From assembly GCA_015655365.1 (NCBI GenBank), contig JAATFE010000284.1:1-19739 (forward strand): a stretch of 19,739 bases of DNA. Reading direction: 5' to 3'. The position numbers and the translations under genes were made by a program. Source of the DNA: Terriglobales bacterium (GTDB lineage Bacteria > Acidobacteriota > Terriglobia > Terriglobales > Acidobacteriaceae). Shown here piece after piece: positions 6,907 to 19,715 of the stretch. The notes beneath the pieces are model-generated. The model was not told the DNA's origin. It worked only from the letters and a program-made list of their open reading frames with translations, and searched no databases. How positions within the stretch are numbered: the first letter of the stretch is position 1; each line of letters opens with the position of its first letter.

Positions 6907-7020
6907 GGAGGATTCTCCTCGCACGGAAGTATAGCGCGAATAGAAGGCGAAAACTCTGTCCCAAAAAAGAAAGGTCTCTGTCGCCCTCTCCTCAGAAAAG
7001 GGCAGAAAGGATGGGAAGGC

Positions 7021-7041
7021 CCAACTGACTACTGACAACTG
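7021..7041. repeat. Heptamer-periodic tract at the end of the efflux operon
   Basis: The plus strand reads CCAACTG, ACTACTG, ACAACTG, a 7-nt period with consensus ending ACTG. It ends 3 nt before the stop codon of the last efflux gene and resembles the tract at 2711-2738 in period and composition. Confidence 0.5.
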
Positions 7042-7044
7042 TTT

Positions 7045-10000
7045 TCAGTCTCCCGCCGCTTCTTCCATCTCCGCGCCCACCTTGTGCAGCTTCATCACCT
7101 TCCATTGCAGCTTGTCGAAGAACAAGTAAACCACCGGCGTTGTGAACAGGGTGAGCATCTGCGAAACGATGAGGCCGCCCACAATGGTGATGCCCAGCGG
7201 CCTGCGCAGTTCCGATCCCACGCCCATGCCGATGGCCAGCGGCAGTCCGCCGAACAGCGCCGCCATGGTGGTCATCATGATTGGTCGGAAGCGCAGCAGG
7301 CAGGCCTGATAAATCGCCTCGGTCGGCGGCAATCCCTGATCGCGCTCCGCCTGCAAGGCAAAGTCGATCATCATGATCGCATTTTTCTTCACAATGCCTA
7401 TCAGCAGGATGATGCCGATGATCCCGATGATGCTCAAATCGGTTCCGGTCAGCATCAGGGCGAGAATGGCGCCCACCCCGGCCGGAGGCAGCGAAGAAAG
7501 AATGGTCATCGGGTGCACCAGGCTCTCATACAGAATGCCCAGCACGATATAAACCGCAACCAGCGCGGCCAAAATGAGGTATGGCTCGTTCTTGAGCGAA
7601 TCCTGGAACGCTTGTGCGGTGCCCTGGAAAGTGGCGTGCACGGAACTGGGCATGCCCATGTCGCGCTGCGCTTTTTCGAGCGCCGTGACGGCGTCGCCCA
7701 AGGCCACATTCGGAGCCAGATTGAAGGTCAGCGTGATTGCCGGATACTGTCCCTGGTGGTTCACCTGTAGCGAAGTGCGCCGCGTTTCGTAGTGGGCAAA
7801 GGTGGAAAGCGGAACCATGTCGCCCGTACTGGACTTCACGTAGATTCCGTTCAGCGAGTCCGGGCTTTGCTGGTACTTGGGGTCCACTTCCATGACCACG
7901 AAGTATTGGTTGATGCCGCTGTACATGGTCGAGACTTCGCGCTGGCCAAAGGCGTCGTAGAGTACCTGGTCGATAGCGTTGGCCGTTATCCCCAGCCGTG
8001 AGGCGGTGTCGCGATCGATCACTAGGTCGGCGGAAAGGCCCTGGTTCTGCTGATCCGACGAAACGTCGCGCAGTTGCTCCATCGTTCTCATGCGCGCCTG
8101 CAAACGCGGCGCCCAATCGTTCAGTTCGTTCAGATTCTCGTCCGAAAGCGTGTACTGGTACTGCGCGTCCGCCTGCCGTCCGCCCACCTGAATATCCTGC
8201 TGCACCTGGAGAAATAGCTGCGCTCCCGGAACGCCTGCTGTCTTTCTGCGCAGGCGGCCGACCACCTGGTCGGCGCTTACGCGCCCAGGCCGATCTTCGA
8301 GCGGCTTCAGCGCAACGAACATGCGGCCTACGTTCGAGCTGCCGCCCACAAAGGAGGTCACCGACTGGATGGCCGGATCTTCATAGACCGCCTCCGACAG
8401 TTGTTGCGCCTTGCCCCTCATGGACTCGAAACTGGTGTCCTGCGCGGCGCGAATCGTGCCGCTCATGCGGCCTGTGTCCTGCTGCGGAAAGAAGCCCTTG
8501 GGCACTTTGACAAACAGGTAGCAATTCAGCGCAATGGTGCAGACGACGACCCCGAGCATGAATGCTTGATGGCGCAGAATCCAGCGCAGCGCCGTGGCGT
8601 ATTCCCCGTGAAGCCAATCGAAGGCGCGCTCGCTGGCGCGATAGATGCTCCCATGCTTGCTCTCGTCCCGCGCCTTCAGAAAATGTGCGCAGAGCATCGG
8701 CGTGGTGGTCAATGACACCAGCAGCGAAACCGCGATGGCCACCGAAAGCGTAACTGCAAACTCGCGGAAGAGCTTGCCCACAATGCCGCCCATCAGCAGA
8801 ATCGGAATGAAGACGGCGATCAGCGAAACGCTCATCGTGAGCACCGTGAAGCCGATCTCCTTGGAGCCCTTCATCGCGGCTTCGTAGGGCTTCATCCCCA
8901 TTTCCAGGTAGCGCGTGATGTTCTCGATCACCACGATGGCGTCGTCCACCACAAATCCGGTCGAGATGGTCAGCGCCATCAGCGAGAGATTGTCGATGGT
9001 GTAACCCAGCATGTACATCACGCCAAAGGTTCCCACCAGCGACAGGGGAACCGCTACCGACGGAATCAGCGTGGACCACACCTCGCGCAGGAACATGAAA
9101 ACCACCAGCACCACCAGCACCACGCTGATGAGTAGTGAAACCTCCACATCCCGCACGCTGGAGCGAATCGTGGCCGTGCGATCCACGGCCACGTGAATCT
9201 TGATCGTGGGCGGAATCGCTCCCTGCAAGCGCGGCAGCTCGGCCATCACCCGATCCACCGTGGCGATCACGTTGGCGCCCGGAATCTTGAAGACGATCAG
9301 CAGAATCGCGTCGTCCATCTTGCCCGACGCGTCTTTTTCTCCGTTGATGCCCGAGATGCCCATGGTGCGAATGTCGGAACTGGAGTCCTTGACCATGCCC
9401 AGGTCGGAAACACGCACCGGCGCACCGGTCGCCGCGTTGTACCCCGCAACGATGGGCGCGTAATCGCGTGCTTTGAATATCTGATCGTTGTCGCTGATCG
9501 CCCAACGGTGATCGGCGTCCTGAAAGGCCCCTTTGGGGCGGTTGGCGTTGGCGCTGGCCAGGGCGGTGCGCACCGCCTCCAGGCCCACGCCGTTCGCGCC
9601 CAGTTGCATCGGGTTCAGTTCGACGCGCACCGCAGGACTCGCGCCCCCGCCCACCATCACCTGGCCCACGCCATCGATCTGCGACATCTTCTGCGCCAGG
9701 ATCGAATCGGCAATATCGTAGATTTGCGGCCGCGACTCGACGTCCGAGGTCAAGGTCAAAATCAGAATCGGCGCGTCGGCCGGATTGGTCTTGCGATAGC
9801 TCGGATTCTGCGGCAGGTACGAAGGCAACTGGCTGCGCGCGGCATTGATAGCCGCCTGCACGTCCCGTGCCGCCGCGTTGATGTCGCGGTTCAGGTCGAA
9901 CTGCATCGTCACCGATGCCGATCCCAGCGAGCTCGACGAAGTCATCTGGTTGACTCCGGCGATGCGTCCAAACTGGCGCTCCAGCGGGGTGGCAACCGCC

Positions 10001-10182
10001 GATGCCATCGTCTCCGGGCTGGCTCCCGGCAATCCAGCGTTCGCGCTGATCACCGGGAAATCGACGTCCGGCAGCGAGGCCACGGGAAGAATCGAATAGG
10101 CAACGGAACCCGCCAGCAGCAGGGCCAGGCTCAGCAGAGACGTGGCCACCGGGCGCTTGATAAATGGCGCGGATAGATGCAT
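7045..10182 (-). CDS. mdtC: RND multidrug efflux permease, MdtC-like
   Basis: A 1045-residue inner-membrane proton/drug antiporter of the HAE1 RND family, third gene of an mdtABC-type operon. The N-terminal TM1 (about 12-32) is followed by the periplasmic porter domain. TM4 carries the proton-relay Asp pair D413-D414 in [15 protein letters not shown]10 carries K933 in [15 protein letters not shown], and the RFRPIMMTT motif follows. All expected proton-relay residues are therefore present. In E. coli MdtB and MdtC form a mixed trimer; two different permeases behind one adaptor here suggest the same arrangement. It starts 12 nt after the mdtB-like stop, where the TAG of the upstream gene is part of TAGGAG, giving a Shine-Dalgarno sequence 9 nt from the ATG. 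There is no TolC-type channel in this operon. Substrates cannot be inferred. Confidence 0.9.
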   Translation of the reverse strand: MHLSAPFIKRPVATSLLSLALLLAGSVAYSILPVASLPDVDFPVISANAGLPGASPETMASAVATPLERQFGRIAGVNQMTSSSSLGSASVTMQFDLNRDINAAARDVQAAINAARSQLPSYLPQNPSYRKTNPADAPILILTLTSDVESRPQIYDIADSILAQKMSQIDGVGQVMVGGGASPAVRVELNPMQLGANGVGLEAVRTALASANANRPKGAFQDADHRWAISDNDQIFKARDYAPIVAGYNAATGAPVRVSDLGMVKDSSSDIRTMGISGINGEKDASGKMDDAILLIVFKIPGANVIATVDRVMAELPRLQGAIPPTIKIHVAVDRTATIRSSVRDVEVSLLISVVLVVLVVFMFLREVWSTLIPSVAVPLSLVGTFGVMYMLGYTIDNLSLMALTISTGFVVDDAIVVIENITRYLEMGMKPYEAAMKGSKEIGFTVLTMSVSLIAVFIPILLMGGIVGKLFREFAVTLSVAIAVSLLVSLTTTPMLCAHFLKARDESKHGSIYRASERAFDWLHGEYATALRWILRHQAFMLGVVVCTIALNCYLFVKVPKGFFPQQDTGRMSGTIRAAQDTSFESMRGKAQQLSEAVYEDPAIQSVTSFVGGSSNVGRMFVALKPLEDRPGRVSADQVVGRLRRKTAGVPGAQLFLQVQQDIQVGGRQADAQYQYTLSDENLNELNDWAPRLQARMRTMEQLRDVSSDQQNQGLSADLVIDRDTASRLGITANAIDQVLYDAFGQREVSTMYSGINQYFVVMEVDPKYQQSPDSLNGIYVKSSTGDMVPLSTFAHYETRRTSLQVNHQGQYPAITLTFNLAPNVALGDAVTALEKAQRDMGMPSSVHATFQGTAQAFQDSLKNEPYLILAALVAVYIVLGILYESLVHPMTILSSLPPAGVGAILALMLTGTDLSIIGIIGIILLIGIVKKNAIMMIDFALQAERDQGLPPTEAIYQACLLRFRPIMMTTMAALFGGLPLAIGMGVGSELRRPLGITIVGGLIVSQMLTLFTTPVVYLFFDKLQWKVMKLHKVGAEMEEAAGD

Positions 10183-10194
10183 TGCTTCAGTCTC

Positions 10195-13100
10195 CTAGTC
10201 CGCGCTGACCGCTTCTTGCTCGAAGTCGGGTTTGTTTTCTGCTTCGAGGTCGCGCGGCTTCAAACGCTTGGCCAGCTTGTCGAAGTAGAGATAGACCACG
10301 GGTGTGGTGTAAAGGGTAAGCACCTGCGAAACCAGCAATCCGCCCACAATCGCGATGCCCAGCGGCTTGCGCAACTCGGCGCCCACGCCGCCGCCCAAAG
10401 CCAGCGGCAAACCGCCCAGCATGGCGGCCATCGTGGTCATCAGAATGGGCCGGAAACGCAATTGGCAGGCCTGGAAGATGGCTTCCTCCGCCGTCTTGCC
10501 TTCCATGCGCTCGGCTTGCAGCGCAAAGTCGATCATCATGATGGCGTTCTTCTGCACAATGCCGATCAGCAGAATGATGCCGATCAACGCGATCACGCTG
10601 AAGTCCGTGCGCGTAATGATCAGGGCCAGCAATGCGCCCATGCCTGCCGAGGGCAGCGACGAAATGATCGTGATGGGGCGCATGTAGCTCTCGTAGAGCA
10701 CGTCCAGCACAATGTAGACCGTCACCAGCGCGGCCAGAATCAGCAGCGGTTCGTTGGAGAGCGAGGTCTGGAAGGCCGCCGCCGTTCCCTGGAAGCTGGA
10801 GTTGATGCCGGCCGGCATCTGGATGCGTTGCTCCACGGACTTCACCGCTTGCACGGCATCGCCCAGCGCCTTGCCCGGCGCCAGGTTGAAGCTGACCACG
10901 GTCGAGGGGAACTGTCCCTGGTGGCCAATCGACAGTTGCGCCTTTGACTGCTCCCAGTGAGCCAATATGCCGAGCGGCACCTGGGTGCCGTTCGCCGACT
11001 TGACGTAAAGGCTGTTCAGCGTTGCCGGGTCGGTCTGGAAGTTCTTTCCCACTTCCATCACCACGTGGTACTGGTTCAACTGGGTGAAGATTGTGGAAAC
11101 CTGCCGTTGACCGAATGCATCGTAAAGCGTGTTGTCGATGTCGGCCATCGCGATGCCCAGGCGCGAAGCGGTGTCGCGATCGATCACCAGCTTGGCCCCC
11201 AGGCCCTGATCCTGCAAGTCGCTGGCTACGTCGGTAACGACCTTTTCCTTGGCCAGTTCCTCCACCATCAGCCGCGTGTATCTGGCCAGTTCGTTCTGGT
11301 CCGGGTCCTCCAGCGAATACTGGAACTCCGTGCGGCTGACGCGATCTTCCACCGTCAAATCTTGCAGCGGTTGCAGAAAGAGCTGAATCCCGTCAATCGC
11401 GTCCATCTTCGGCTGTAGCCGGTGAATCACTTCGGTGGCCGAGATCTTGCGCTCGTCCAGCGGCTTCAGGTTGATCTGGATGCGCCCCGAGTTCAGCGTG
11501 GGATTGGTTCCGTCCACGCCGATAAACGAGGAGATGTTGTCCACCGCCGGGTCCTCGAGCAGCACATCGACGAGCTTCTGCTGCCGCTGTGCCATACTCG
11601 CAAAACTCACCGTCTGCGGCGCCTCGCTGATGCCCAGAATCACGCCCGTATCCTGCACCGGGAAGAAGCCTTTGGGAACCACGAGGAAAAGCAGAATGGT
11701 GCACACCAGCGTGGCGATCGTGACCAGCAAGGTGATAAACCGGTAGCGCAGAATCACCCGCAGCGTGCGCCCGTAAAACGCAATGATCGAGTTGAAGACC
11801 TTCTCCGACCAGTAGTAAAAGCGCGTCTGGCTGGCATCCTTCTTGCCTTTAAGAATGCGCGAACACATCATCGGCGTCAGGGTCAGCGAAACCACCGCGG
11901 AAACCATGATGGTAACGGCCAGGGTAATCGCGAATTCGCGGAACAGGCGACCCACCACGTCGCTCATGAACAGCAGCGGGATCAACACCGCGATCAGCGA
12001 AACCGTCAGCGACATGATCGTGAAGCCGATCTGTTCGCTGCCCTTGAGAGCCGCCTGCATCGGGGTCAGGCCTTCTTCGATGAAGCGGGAGATGTTCTCG
12101 ATCATCACGATGGCATCGTCCACCACGAAGCCGGTCGAGATGGTCAGCGCCATCAGCGTTAGGTTGTTGAGGCTATACCCCAGCAGGTACATCACCCCGA
12201 AGGTGCCCACAATCGAAAGCGGCACCGCAATCGAGGGAATGACGGTAGCCGCCAGGTTGCGCAGGAAAAGGAAGATGACCATCACCACCAGGGCGACGGT
12301 CAGCATCAACTCGAACTCCACGTCCTTGACCGAGGCGCGAATGGTGACGGTGCGATCGGTCAGCACCTTCACCTGCACCGAAGCCGGCAGACTGGTCTGC
12401 AACTGCGGCAGCAGCTTCTGGATGCGGTCCACCACGGCGATGATGTTTGCCCCCGGCTGACGCTGAATGTTCACGATGACAGCGGGATGGCGGCCCATCC
12501 ACGCGGCCTGCTGGTTGTTCTCCGCGGCGTCCACGACGGTGGCCACATCGGAGGCCCGCACCGCGGCGCCGTTGCGATAGGCCACAATCACCGGCTTGTA
12601 ATCGTCGCTGGTGATCAGTTGATCGTTGGCATTGATGGTGAAGGTCTGGCGCGCGCCGTTGAGCGTGCCTTTCGCCTGATCCACGTTGGCCGCCGCAAGC
12701 GACGTGCGCAGGTCCTCCATGCTCAGGTTATAGGCCGCCAACTGGGTCGGGTTGGCTTGAACGCGGACCGACGGCTTCTGGCCGCCGGCGATCGAAACCA
12801 TGCCCACCCCGGTCACCTGGGAGATCTTCTGCGCCAGGTTCGTATCCGCCGCATCCTCGATCTTGTCCAAAGCGAGTGAGTCGGAGGTCAGCGCCAGCGT
12901 CATGATCGGCGCGTCGGCCGGGTTCACCTTGCTGTAGATAGGCGGATTCGGAAGGTCCGCGGGCAAGAAGCTGCTCCCGGCGTTGATCGCCGCTTGCACT
13001 TCCTGCTCCGCCACATCGATGCTCTCGTCCAGGTTGAACTCGAGCGTAATCACCGAGCCGCCGCCGGAGCTGGTCGAGTTCATCTGCTTCAGCCCGGGCA

Positions 13101-13320
13101 TCTGCCCAAACTGGCGCTCCAGGGGCGCGGTGACCGACGAAGCCAGCACTTCGGGGCTGCCGCCGGGATAGAAAGTCAACACCTGGATGATTGGGTAATC
13201 GACCTCGGGCAAAGCAGAGACCGGCAACTGCAGGTAGCCCACGAAACCTGCCAGCAGGATGGCCGCCATCAGTAGCGAGGTCGCTACCGGGCGCAGAATG
13301 AATGGCCGGGAGGGATTCAC
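10195..13320 (-). CDS. mdtB: RND multidrug efflux permease, MdtB-like
   Basis: A 1041-residue inner-membrane RND permease, second gene of the operon. The TM4 Asp pair is D401-D402 ([13 protein letters not shown]), the TM10 Lys is K924 ([15 protein letters not shown]), and RFRPILMTT follows, so the proton relay is complete. The N-terminus [20 protein letters not shown] is typical of the MdtB/MuxB group. It starts with GTG, whose bases overlap the TGA stop of the adaptor gene (GTGA, 4 nt), indicating translational coupling. The C-terminus is a charged cytoplasmic tail (about 1019-1041). Assignment as MdtB rather than MdtC rests on gene order and on resemblance read by eye. The two permeases are clearly paralogous, so the labels could be exchanged. 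Confidence 0.9.
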   Translation of the reverse strand: MNPSRPFILRPVATSLLMAAILLAGFVGYLQLPVSALPEVDYPIIQVLTFYPGGSPEVLASSVTAPLERQFGQMPGLKQMNSTSSGGGSVITLEFNLDESIDVAEQEVQAAINAGSSFLPADLPNPPIYSKVNPADAPIMTLALTSDSLALDKIEDAADTNLAQKISQVTGVGMVSIAGGQKPSVRVQANPTQLAAYNLSMEDLRTSLAAANVDQAKGTLNGARQTFTINANDQLITSDDYKPVIVAYRNGAAVRASDVATVVDAAENNQQAAWMGRHPAVIVNIQRQPGANIIAVVDRIQKLLPQLQTSLPASVQVKVLTDRTVTIRASVKDVEFELMLTVALVVMVIFLFLRNLAATVIPSIAVPLSIVGTFGVMYLLGYSLNNLTLMALTISTGFVVDDAIVMIENISRFIEEGLTPMQAALKGSEQIGFTIMSLTVSLIAVLIPLLFMSDVVGRLFREFAITLAVTIMVSAVVSLTLTPMMCSRILKGKKDASQTRFYYWSEKVFNSIIAFYGRTLRVILRYRFITLLVTIATLVCTILLFLVVPKGFFPVQDTGVILGISEAPQTVSFASMAQRQQKLVDVLLEDPAVDNISSFIGVDGTNPTLNSGRIQINLKPLDERKISATEVIHRLQPKMDAIDGIQLFLQPLQDLTVEDRVSRTEFQYSLEDPDQNELARYTRLMVEELAKEKVVTDVASDLQDQGLGAKLVIDRDTASRLGIAMADIDNTLYDAFGQRQVSTIFTQLNQYHVVMEVGKNFQTDPATLNSLYVKSANGTQVPLGILAHWEQSKAQLSIGHQGQFPSTVVSFNLAPGKALGDAVQAVKSVEQRIQMPAGINSSFQGTAAAFQTSLSNEPLLILAALVTVYIVLDVLYESYMRPITIISSLPSAGMGALLALIITRTDFSVIALIGIILLIGIVQKNAIMMIDFALQAERMEGKTAEEAIFQACQLRFRPILMTTMAAMLGGLPLALGGGVGAELRKPLGIAIVGGLLVSQVLTLYTTPVVYLYFDKLAKRLKPRDLEAENKPDFEQEAVSAD

Positions 13321-14723
13321 TGCTGCTCCTTCTTCTCGGGTCTGCCGTTACCCTTTCCGCCGTGCCCTGGAACGGACTCGGGAACCGAGAGCGCTCCTAC
13401 CGTGGGGTGGCCGTTCCCCTGGCCGTGCTTGTGACCGGACTCCGGGCTCGCGCTGCTATCCGGACTTGCCGGTGCTGCCTGCCCCTGGCCGCCCTTCTGC
13501 CTCGAGCCGCCGGTTAGGGTCACGATCTGGCCTTGGCGCAACTTGTCCGCGCCATCCACCACAACTTTTTGTCCCACCGTCAACCCGTTGCTCAGAATGC
13601 TAAGCTGCCCTTCGACCATCTCCACGTCGACGTGCTGGTTCTTGGCCACCATCTGCCCCTTGGCGTCGGGCTCCACCACCCACACAAACGTGCCTTGCAT
13701 TCCGGTCTGGATCGCCGCGGAAGGCACCACCAGTGCATTGGAACGATTTTCCAAAATTAGGTGAATATTCACAAACTGGTTGGGGAAAAGCTGCTGGTCC
13801 TTGTTGTTGAAAACCGCCTTCAACTTGTCGGTGCCGGTGGTGGTGTCGATCTGGTTGTCCACCGTCAGCAGTTGACCTGAGGCAATCTTTTGCACGTCGC
13901 CGCGATCGTAGGCATCTGCGGGCAAGCGCTTCTCCGCGGCCAGTTTGTGCAGCACCTGCGGAAGCTGGTTCTCCGGCAGCGTAAAGTCCACCGCCATCGG
14001 CTCGAACTGGTTGATCACCACCAGGTTGGTCGTACTGGCGGTCACGATGTTGCCGGGGTCCACCAGCCGCAGGCCAATCCGGCCGCTGATCGGCGATTGG
14101 ATGTAGCACCAGTTGAGTTGCAGTTGCGCGGTCTCGACCGCCGCCTTGTCCGACGCGATGGCGCCCTCGTACTGGCCTTGGTTGGCCTCGTCGGTTTCCA
14201 TCGTCTCTTTGGAAGTCACGCCGGCGTCGTAAAGTGCTTTGTAGCGCTTGAACTCGGCCTGCGCATTCTTCAGCAGCGCTTGATCGTGCGCTAGCGTGCC
14301 TTTGGCCTGGTCGAGCGCGGCCTTGTAGGGCCTGGGGTCGATCGTCATGATCGTCTGCCCCGCCCTCACCTGCTGCCCTTCCGTGAACTTCACCGGCAGC
14401 AGTTCCCCGCTCACGCGCGACTTCACCGTCACGCTCATGTAGGGAGTTACGGTACCCAGCGCCGTCAGATAGATCGGCATGGGCCGCTGTTCCACCGTGA
14501 CCACTTGCACCGGAATCGGCCGGCCCTGCAGCGCCGCCGCCTGCTTGGCGGTGGCCGCTGCGGTCTGCTGCTGGTTCTGGTATACCCGCCAAACAATTAA
14601 ACCTAAAGCGGTTGCCAGTACCAGGTAGACGACAATGCGCAACCAACCACTTTTTGGGGTGGACTCATTTTGCAACGCGCTGCCTGCGGCCAGTTTTGAC
14701 TCTGGAGTGCCTTCTATGGACAT
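13317..14723 (-). CDS. mdtA: RND periplasmic adaptor (membrane fusion protein), MdtA-like, with His/Gly-rich tail
   Basis: A 468-residue adaptor linking the two permeases to an outer-membrane channel. A single N-terminal TM anchor spans about 28-46. The first half of the lipoyl-like domain ([20 protein letters not shown], 100-119) is followed by an alpha-helical hairpin (about 133-205). The second lipoyl half is at [18 protein letters not shown] (208-225), then the beta-barrel and membrane-proximal domains run to about 404. The open frame extends to 14879, but residues encoded before [10 protein letters not shown] lack family resemblance, so the ATG at 14723 is chosen; its Shine-Dalgarno sequence (GGAA) is weak. 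Residues 405-468 form a Gly/Ser/Pro/His/Lys-rich low-complexity tail absent from ordinary MdtA (about 415 residues in E. coli). First gene of the operon, divergent from the second RND system. Confidence 0.88.
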   Translation of the reverse strand: MSIEGTPESKLAAGSALQNESTPKSGWLRIVVYLVLATALGLIVWRVYQNQQQTAAATAKQAAALQGRPIPVQVVTVEQRPMPIYLTALGTVTPYMSVTVKSRVSGELLPVKFTEGQQVRAGQTIMTIDPRPYKAALDQAKGTLAHDQALLKNAQAEFKRYKALYDAGVTSKETMETDEANQGQYEGAIASDKAAVETAQLQLNWCYIQSPISGRIGLRLVDPGNIVTASTTNLVVINQFEPMAVDFTLPENQLPQVLHKLAAEKRLPADAYDRGDVQKIASGQLLTVDNQIDTTTGTDKLKAVFNNKDQQLFPNQFVNIHLILENRSNALVVPSAAIQTGMQGTFVWVVEPDAKGQMVAKNQHVDVEMVEGQLSILSNGLTVGQKVVVDGADKLRQGQIVTLTGGSRQKGGQGQAAPASPDSSASPESGHKHGQGNGHPTVGALSVPESVPGHGGKGNGRPEKKEQQ

Positions 14724-14757
14724 GGTGTCGATTTCCGTCGTTTCTTTTTGTGTGAAT

Positions 14758-14772
14758 GCCCACCGTGTGGGC
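14758..14772 (-). promoter_or_regulatory. Stem-loop in the mdtA leader
   Basis: GCCCAC (14758-14763) and GTGGGC (14767-14772) form a perfect 6-bp stem with a 3-nt loop, about 34 nt before the mdtA-like start codon. It may be an mRNA leader hairpin or an operator half-site pair. Confidence 0.35.
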
Positions 14773-14787
14773 TTGGTTGCCGCTATC

Positions 14788-14808
14788 CGGGCACAATAAC
14801 AATGCCCG
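14788..14808. promoter_or_regulatory. Operator-like inverted repeat upstream of mdtA
   Basis: CGGGCA (14788-14793) and TGCCCG (14803-14808) are perfect inverted half-sites separated by 9 nt of AT-rich sequence, 64-85 nt before the mdtA-like start. The geometry (15-nt centre spacing) fits a dimeric regulator such as TetR or MarR, but no regulator gene is in the window. Confidence 0.35.
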
Positions 14809-14921
14809 CCTATCTTTTCTACGGACGTAAAACTAACATCCAGAGTTTCGTCCGCTCTCGCGCATTTCGGGACGTGCACTGCTTGTGGGTTCGGCTATGC
14901 CGGAAATGACCCATCTCTATT

Positions 14922-14944
14922 CTGAACCTTTTTCATGGGTTCAG
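14922..14944. promoter_or_regulatory. Inverted repeat in the divergent control region
   Basis: CTGAACC (14922-14928) and GGTTCAG (14938-14944) are perfect 7-bp half-sites with a 9-nt spacer, close to the middle of the 475-bp gap between the two efflux operons. It may be a shared operator. The rest of the gap holds no convincing gene; I could not define -35/-10 pairs with confidence for either direction. Confidence 0.4.
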
Positions 14945-15198
14945 CTTGTCTTAAGGTTGCGCGCCTCACCATACGGTAGAGCGCAAAAATTGACGGCTTT
15001 CCAGCGCCTTCGCTCGGTAGAATCAAATTGTATGATTAAGTCGGGATTGGGCGGTCTTTCCGTCTGCCCCGACCCCGAGAGCCGGTTAAAGCCGTACTAC
15101 CGCAGTTGCACGCCTGTTCTTGATCCCCAAGTCAGGCAGCATCCTTCAGGCATCTGCTATTACGTGCGCATCCCTGCTCAGGAACGAGAATCAGCCCT

Positions 15199-18480
<3,282 letters not shown>

Positions 18481-18486
18481 CTCTTC

Positions 18487-19713
18487 ATGATCAACGAACC
18501 GAATCCGAACTCCCCCGCGGACCAGAAGCCGGCCCACGGCCACGAGTCTGCACCAGAACAGAATCCCATCCCCACCAGCCGGGCCATCGTGGGCGTCGTG
18601 GGCGTACTCGTCGTCGCCGCTGCCTTGGCGGGCTTCGGCATCTGGAGCCGCATGGGCTCCGAAAAGGCGCTGGCCCGCTCCACGAGCGAACTGGCCCCTC
18701 CCACGGTCATCCTCGCCGCTCCCAAGCTCGGCGCTCCCAGCGACTCCCTTGTGCTCCCCGGCAACGTGAGCGCCCTGACCGACTCGCCCATCTACGCCCG
18801 CACCTCCGGCTATCTCACTCGCTGGTACTACGACATCGGCGCCAGGGTCAAAAAGGGCGCATTGCTGGCGACCATCTCCACTCCTGAAGTGGATCAGCAA
18901 CTGGCCCAGGCCCAGGCCGATCTGGTCACCGCCCAGGCCACCGCCAACAACGCCCGCATCCAGGCCGAACGCTACTCCGGACTGGTCAAAACCAACGCCG
19001 TCTCCCGCCAGGACACCGATACCTTCGTCAACCAGGCCGCGGCCACCTTGGCAGCCGTCCACTCCGCACAAGCCAACGTGCAGCGGCTCCGCGAGTTGCA
19101 GTCCTTCCAAAGGGTCTATGCGCCCTTCGATGGTGTGGTCACCGCGCGCACCGTCGACACCGGGCAGTTGATCGACACCGGCGCGGGCAAGGAGCTGTTT
19201 CACCTCCAGGCCATCCAGACCCTGCGCGTCTACGCCAATCTGCCCCAGGTCTATTCGCAGAACGTCAAGCGCGGTTCCAAAATCGACCTCACCTTTGCCG
19301 AGCACGCCGGAAAGACCTACCAGGGCACGCTGACCCGCACCGCCGAAGCCATCGACCCGTCCAACCGCACCCTGCTTGTGGAAATCGATGTGGATAACAA
19401 GGCCGGTGAATTGCTCCCCGGTTCGCTCGCCCAGGTCCACTTCAAAACCCAGTCCGCCGGCCCCACCTTGATCGTGCCCGCTGCCGCCCTCATCTTCCGC
19501 AAGGAAGGCCTGCGCGTAGGCACCGTGGTCAATGGCGACGTGGCGCATCTGGCTCCGGTCGTCATCGGCGAGGATGACGGCGCCAATGTGCAAATCATTG
19601 CCGGCCTCAACGCCAACGATCAGGTGATCCAGGATCCGCCCGACTCCATCATCGAGGGCGAAAAGGTCTTCGTCAGCGGCTCCGGCAGCCACCCCGCCGC
19701 GGGAGGCAAATAG
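18487..19713 (+). CDS. RND periplasmic adaptor (membrane fusion protein)
   Basis: A 408-residue membrane fusion protein partnering the permease just upstream. A short Pro-rich cytoplasmic N-terminus is followed by one TM anchor (about 33-53) with no lipobox cysteine. The lipoyl-like half is PIYARTSGYLTRWYYDIGARV (about 100-120), then an alpha-helical hairpin (about 136-205). The second lipoyl half is VYAPFDGVVTARTVDTGQLI (about 216-235), followed by a beta-barrel with TYQGTLTRTAEAIDPSNRTL and a membrane-proximal domain. It lies 6 nt after the permease stop, with GGAG of the preceding gene's last codons as the ribosome binding site, so the pair is translationally linked. Its last codons contain GGGAGG, which serves the next start. 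It is distinct from the MdtA-like adaptor and has no His-rich tail. Confidence 0.9.
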   Translation: MINEPNPNSPADQKPAHGHESAPEQNPIPTSRAIVGVVGVLVVAAALAGFGIWSRMGSEKALARSTSELAPPTVILAAPKLGAPSDSLVLPGNVSALTDSPIYARTSGYLTRWYYDIGARVKKGALLATISTPEVDQQLAQAQADLVTAQATANNARIQAERYSGLVKTNAVSRQDTDTFVNQAAATLAAVHSAQANVQRLRELQSFQRVYAPFDGVVTARTVDTGQLIDTGAGKELFHLQAIQTLRVYANLPQVYSQNVKRGSKIDLTFAEHAGKTYQGTLTRTAEAIDPSNRTLLVEIDVDNKAGELLPGSLAQVHFKTQSAGPTLIVPAAALIFRKEGLRVGTVVNGDVAHLAPVVIGEDDGANVQIIAGLNANDQVIQDPPDSIIEGEKVFVSGSGSHPAAGGK

Positions 19714-19715
19714 CC

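Noticed and set aside
6907..7038. N-terminal extension of the GyrI-like protein to the ATG at 7038
   Set aside because: The added 48 residues do not resemble the family, the ATG lies against the heptamer tract, and the GTG at 6894 has a better ribosome binding site exactly at the domain start.
14990..15023. TTGACG (14990-14995) and TAGAAT (15018-15023) as a sigma-70 promoter for the second RND operon
   Set aside because: The spacer is 22 nt, too long for a standard promoter, so it is not listed as a feature.
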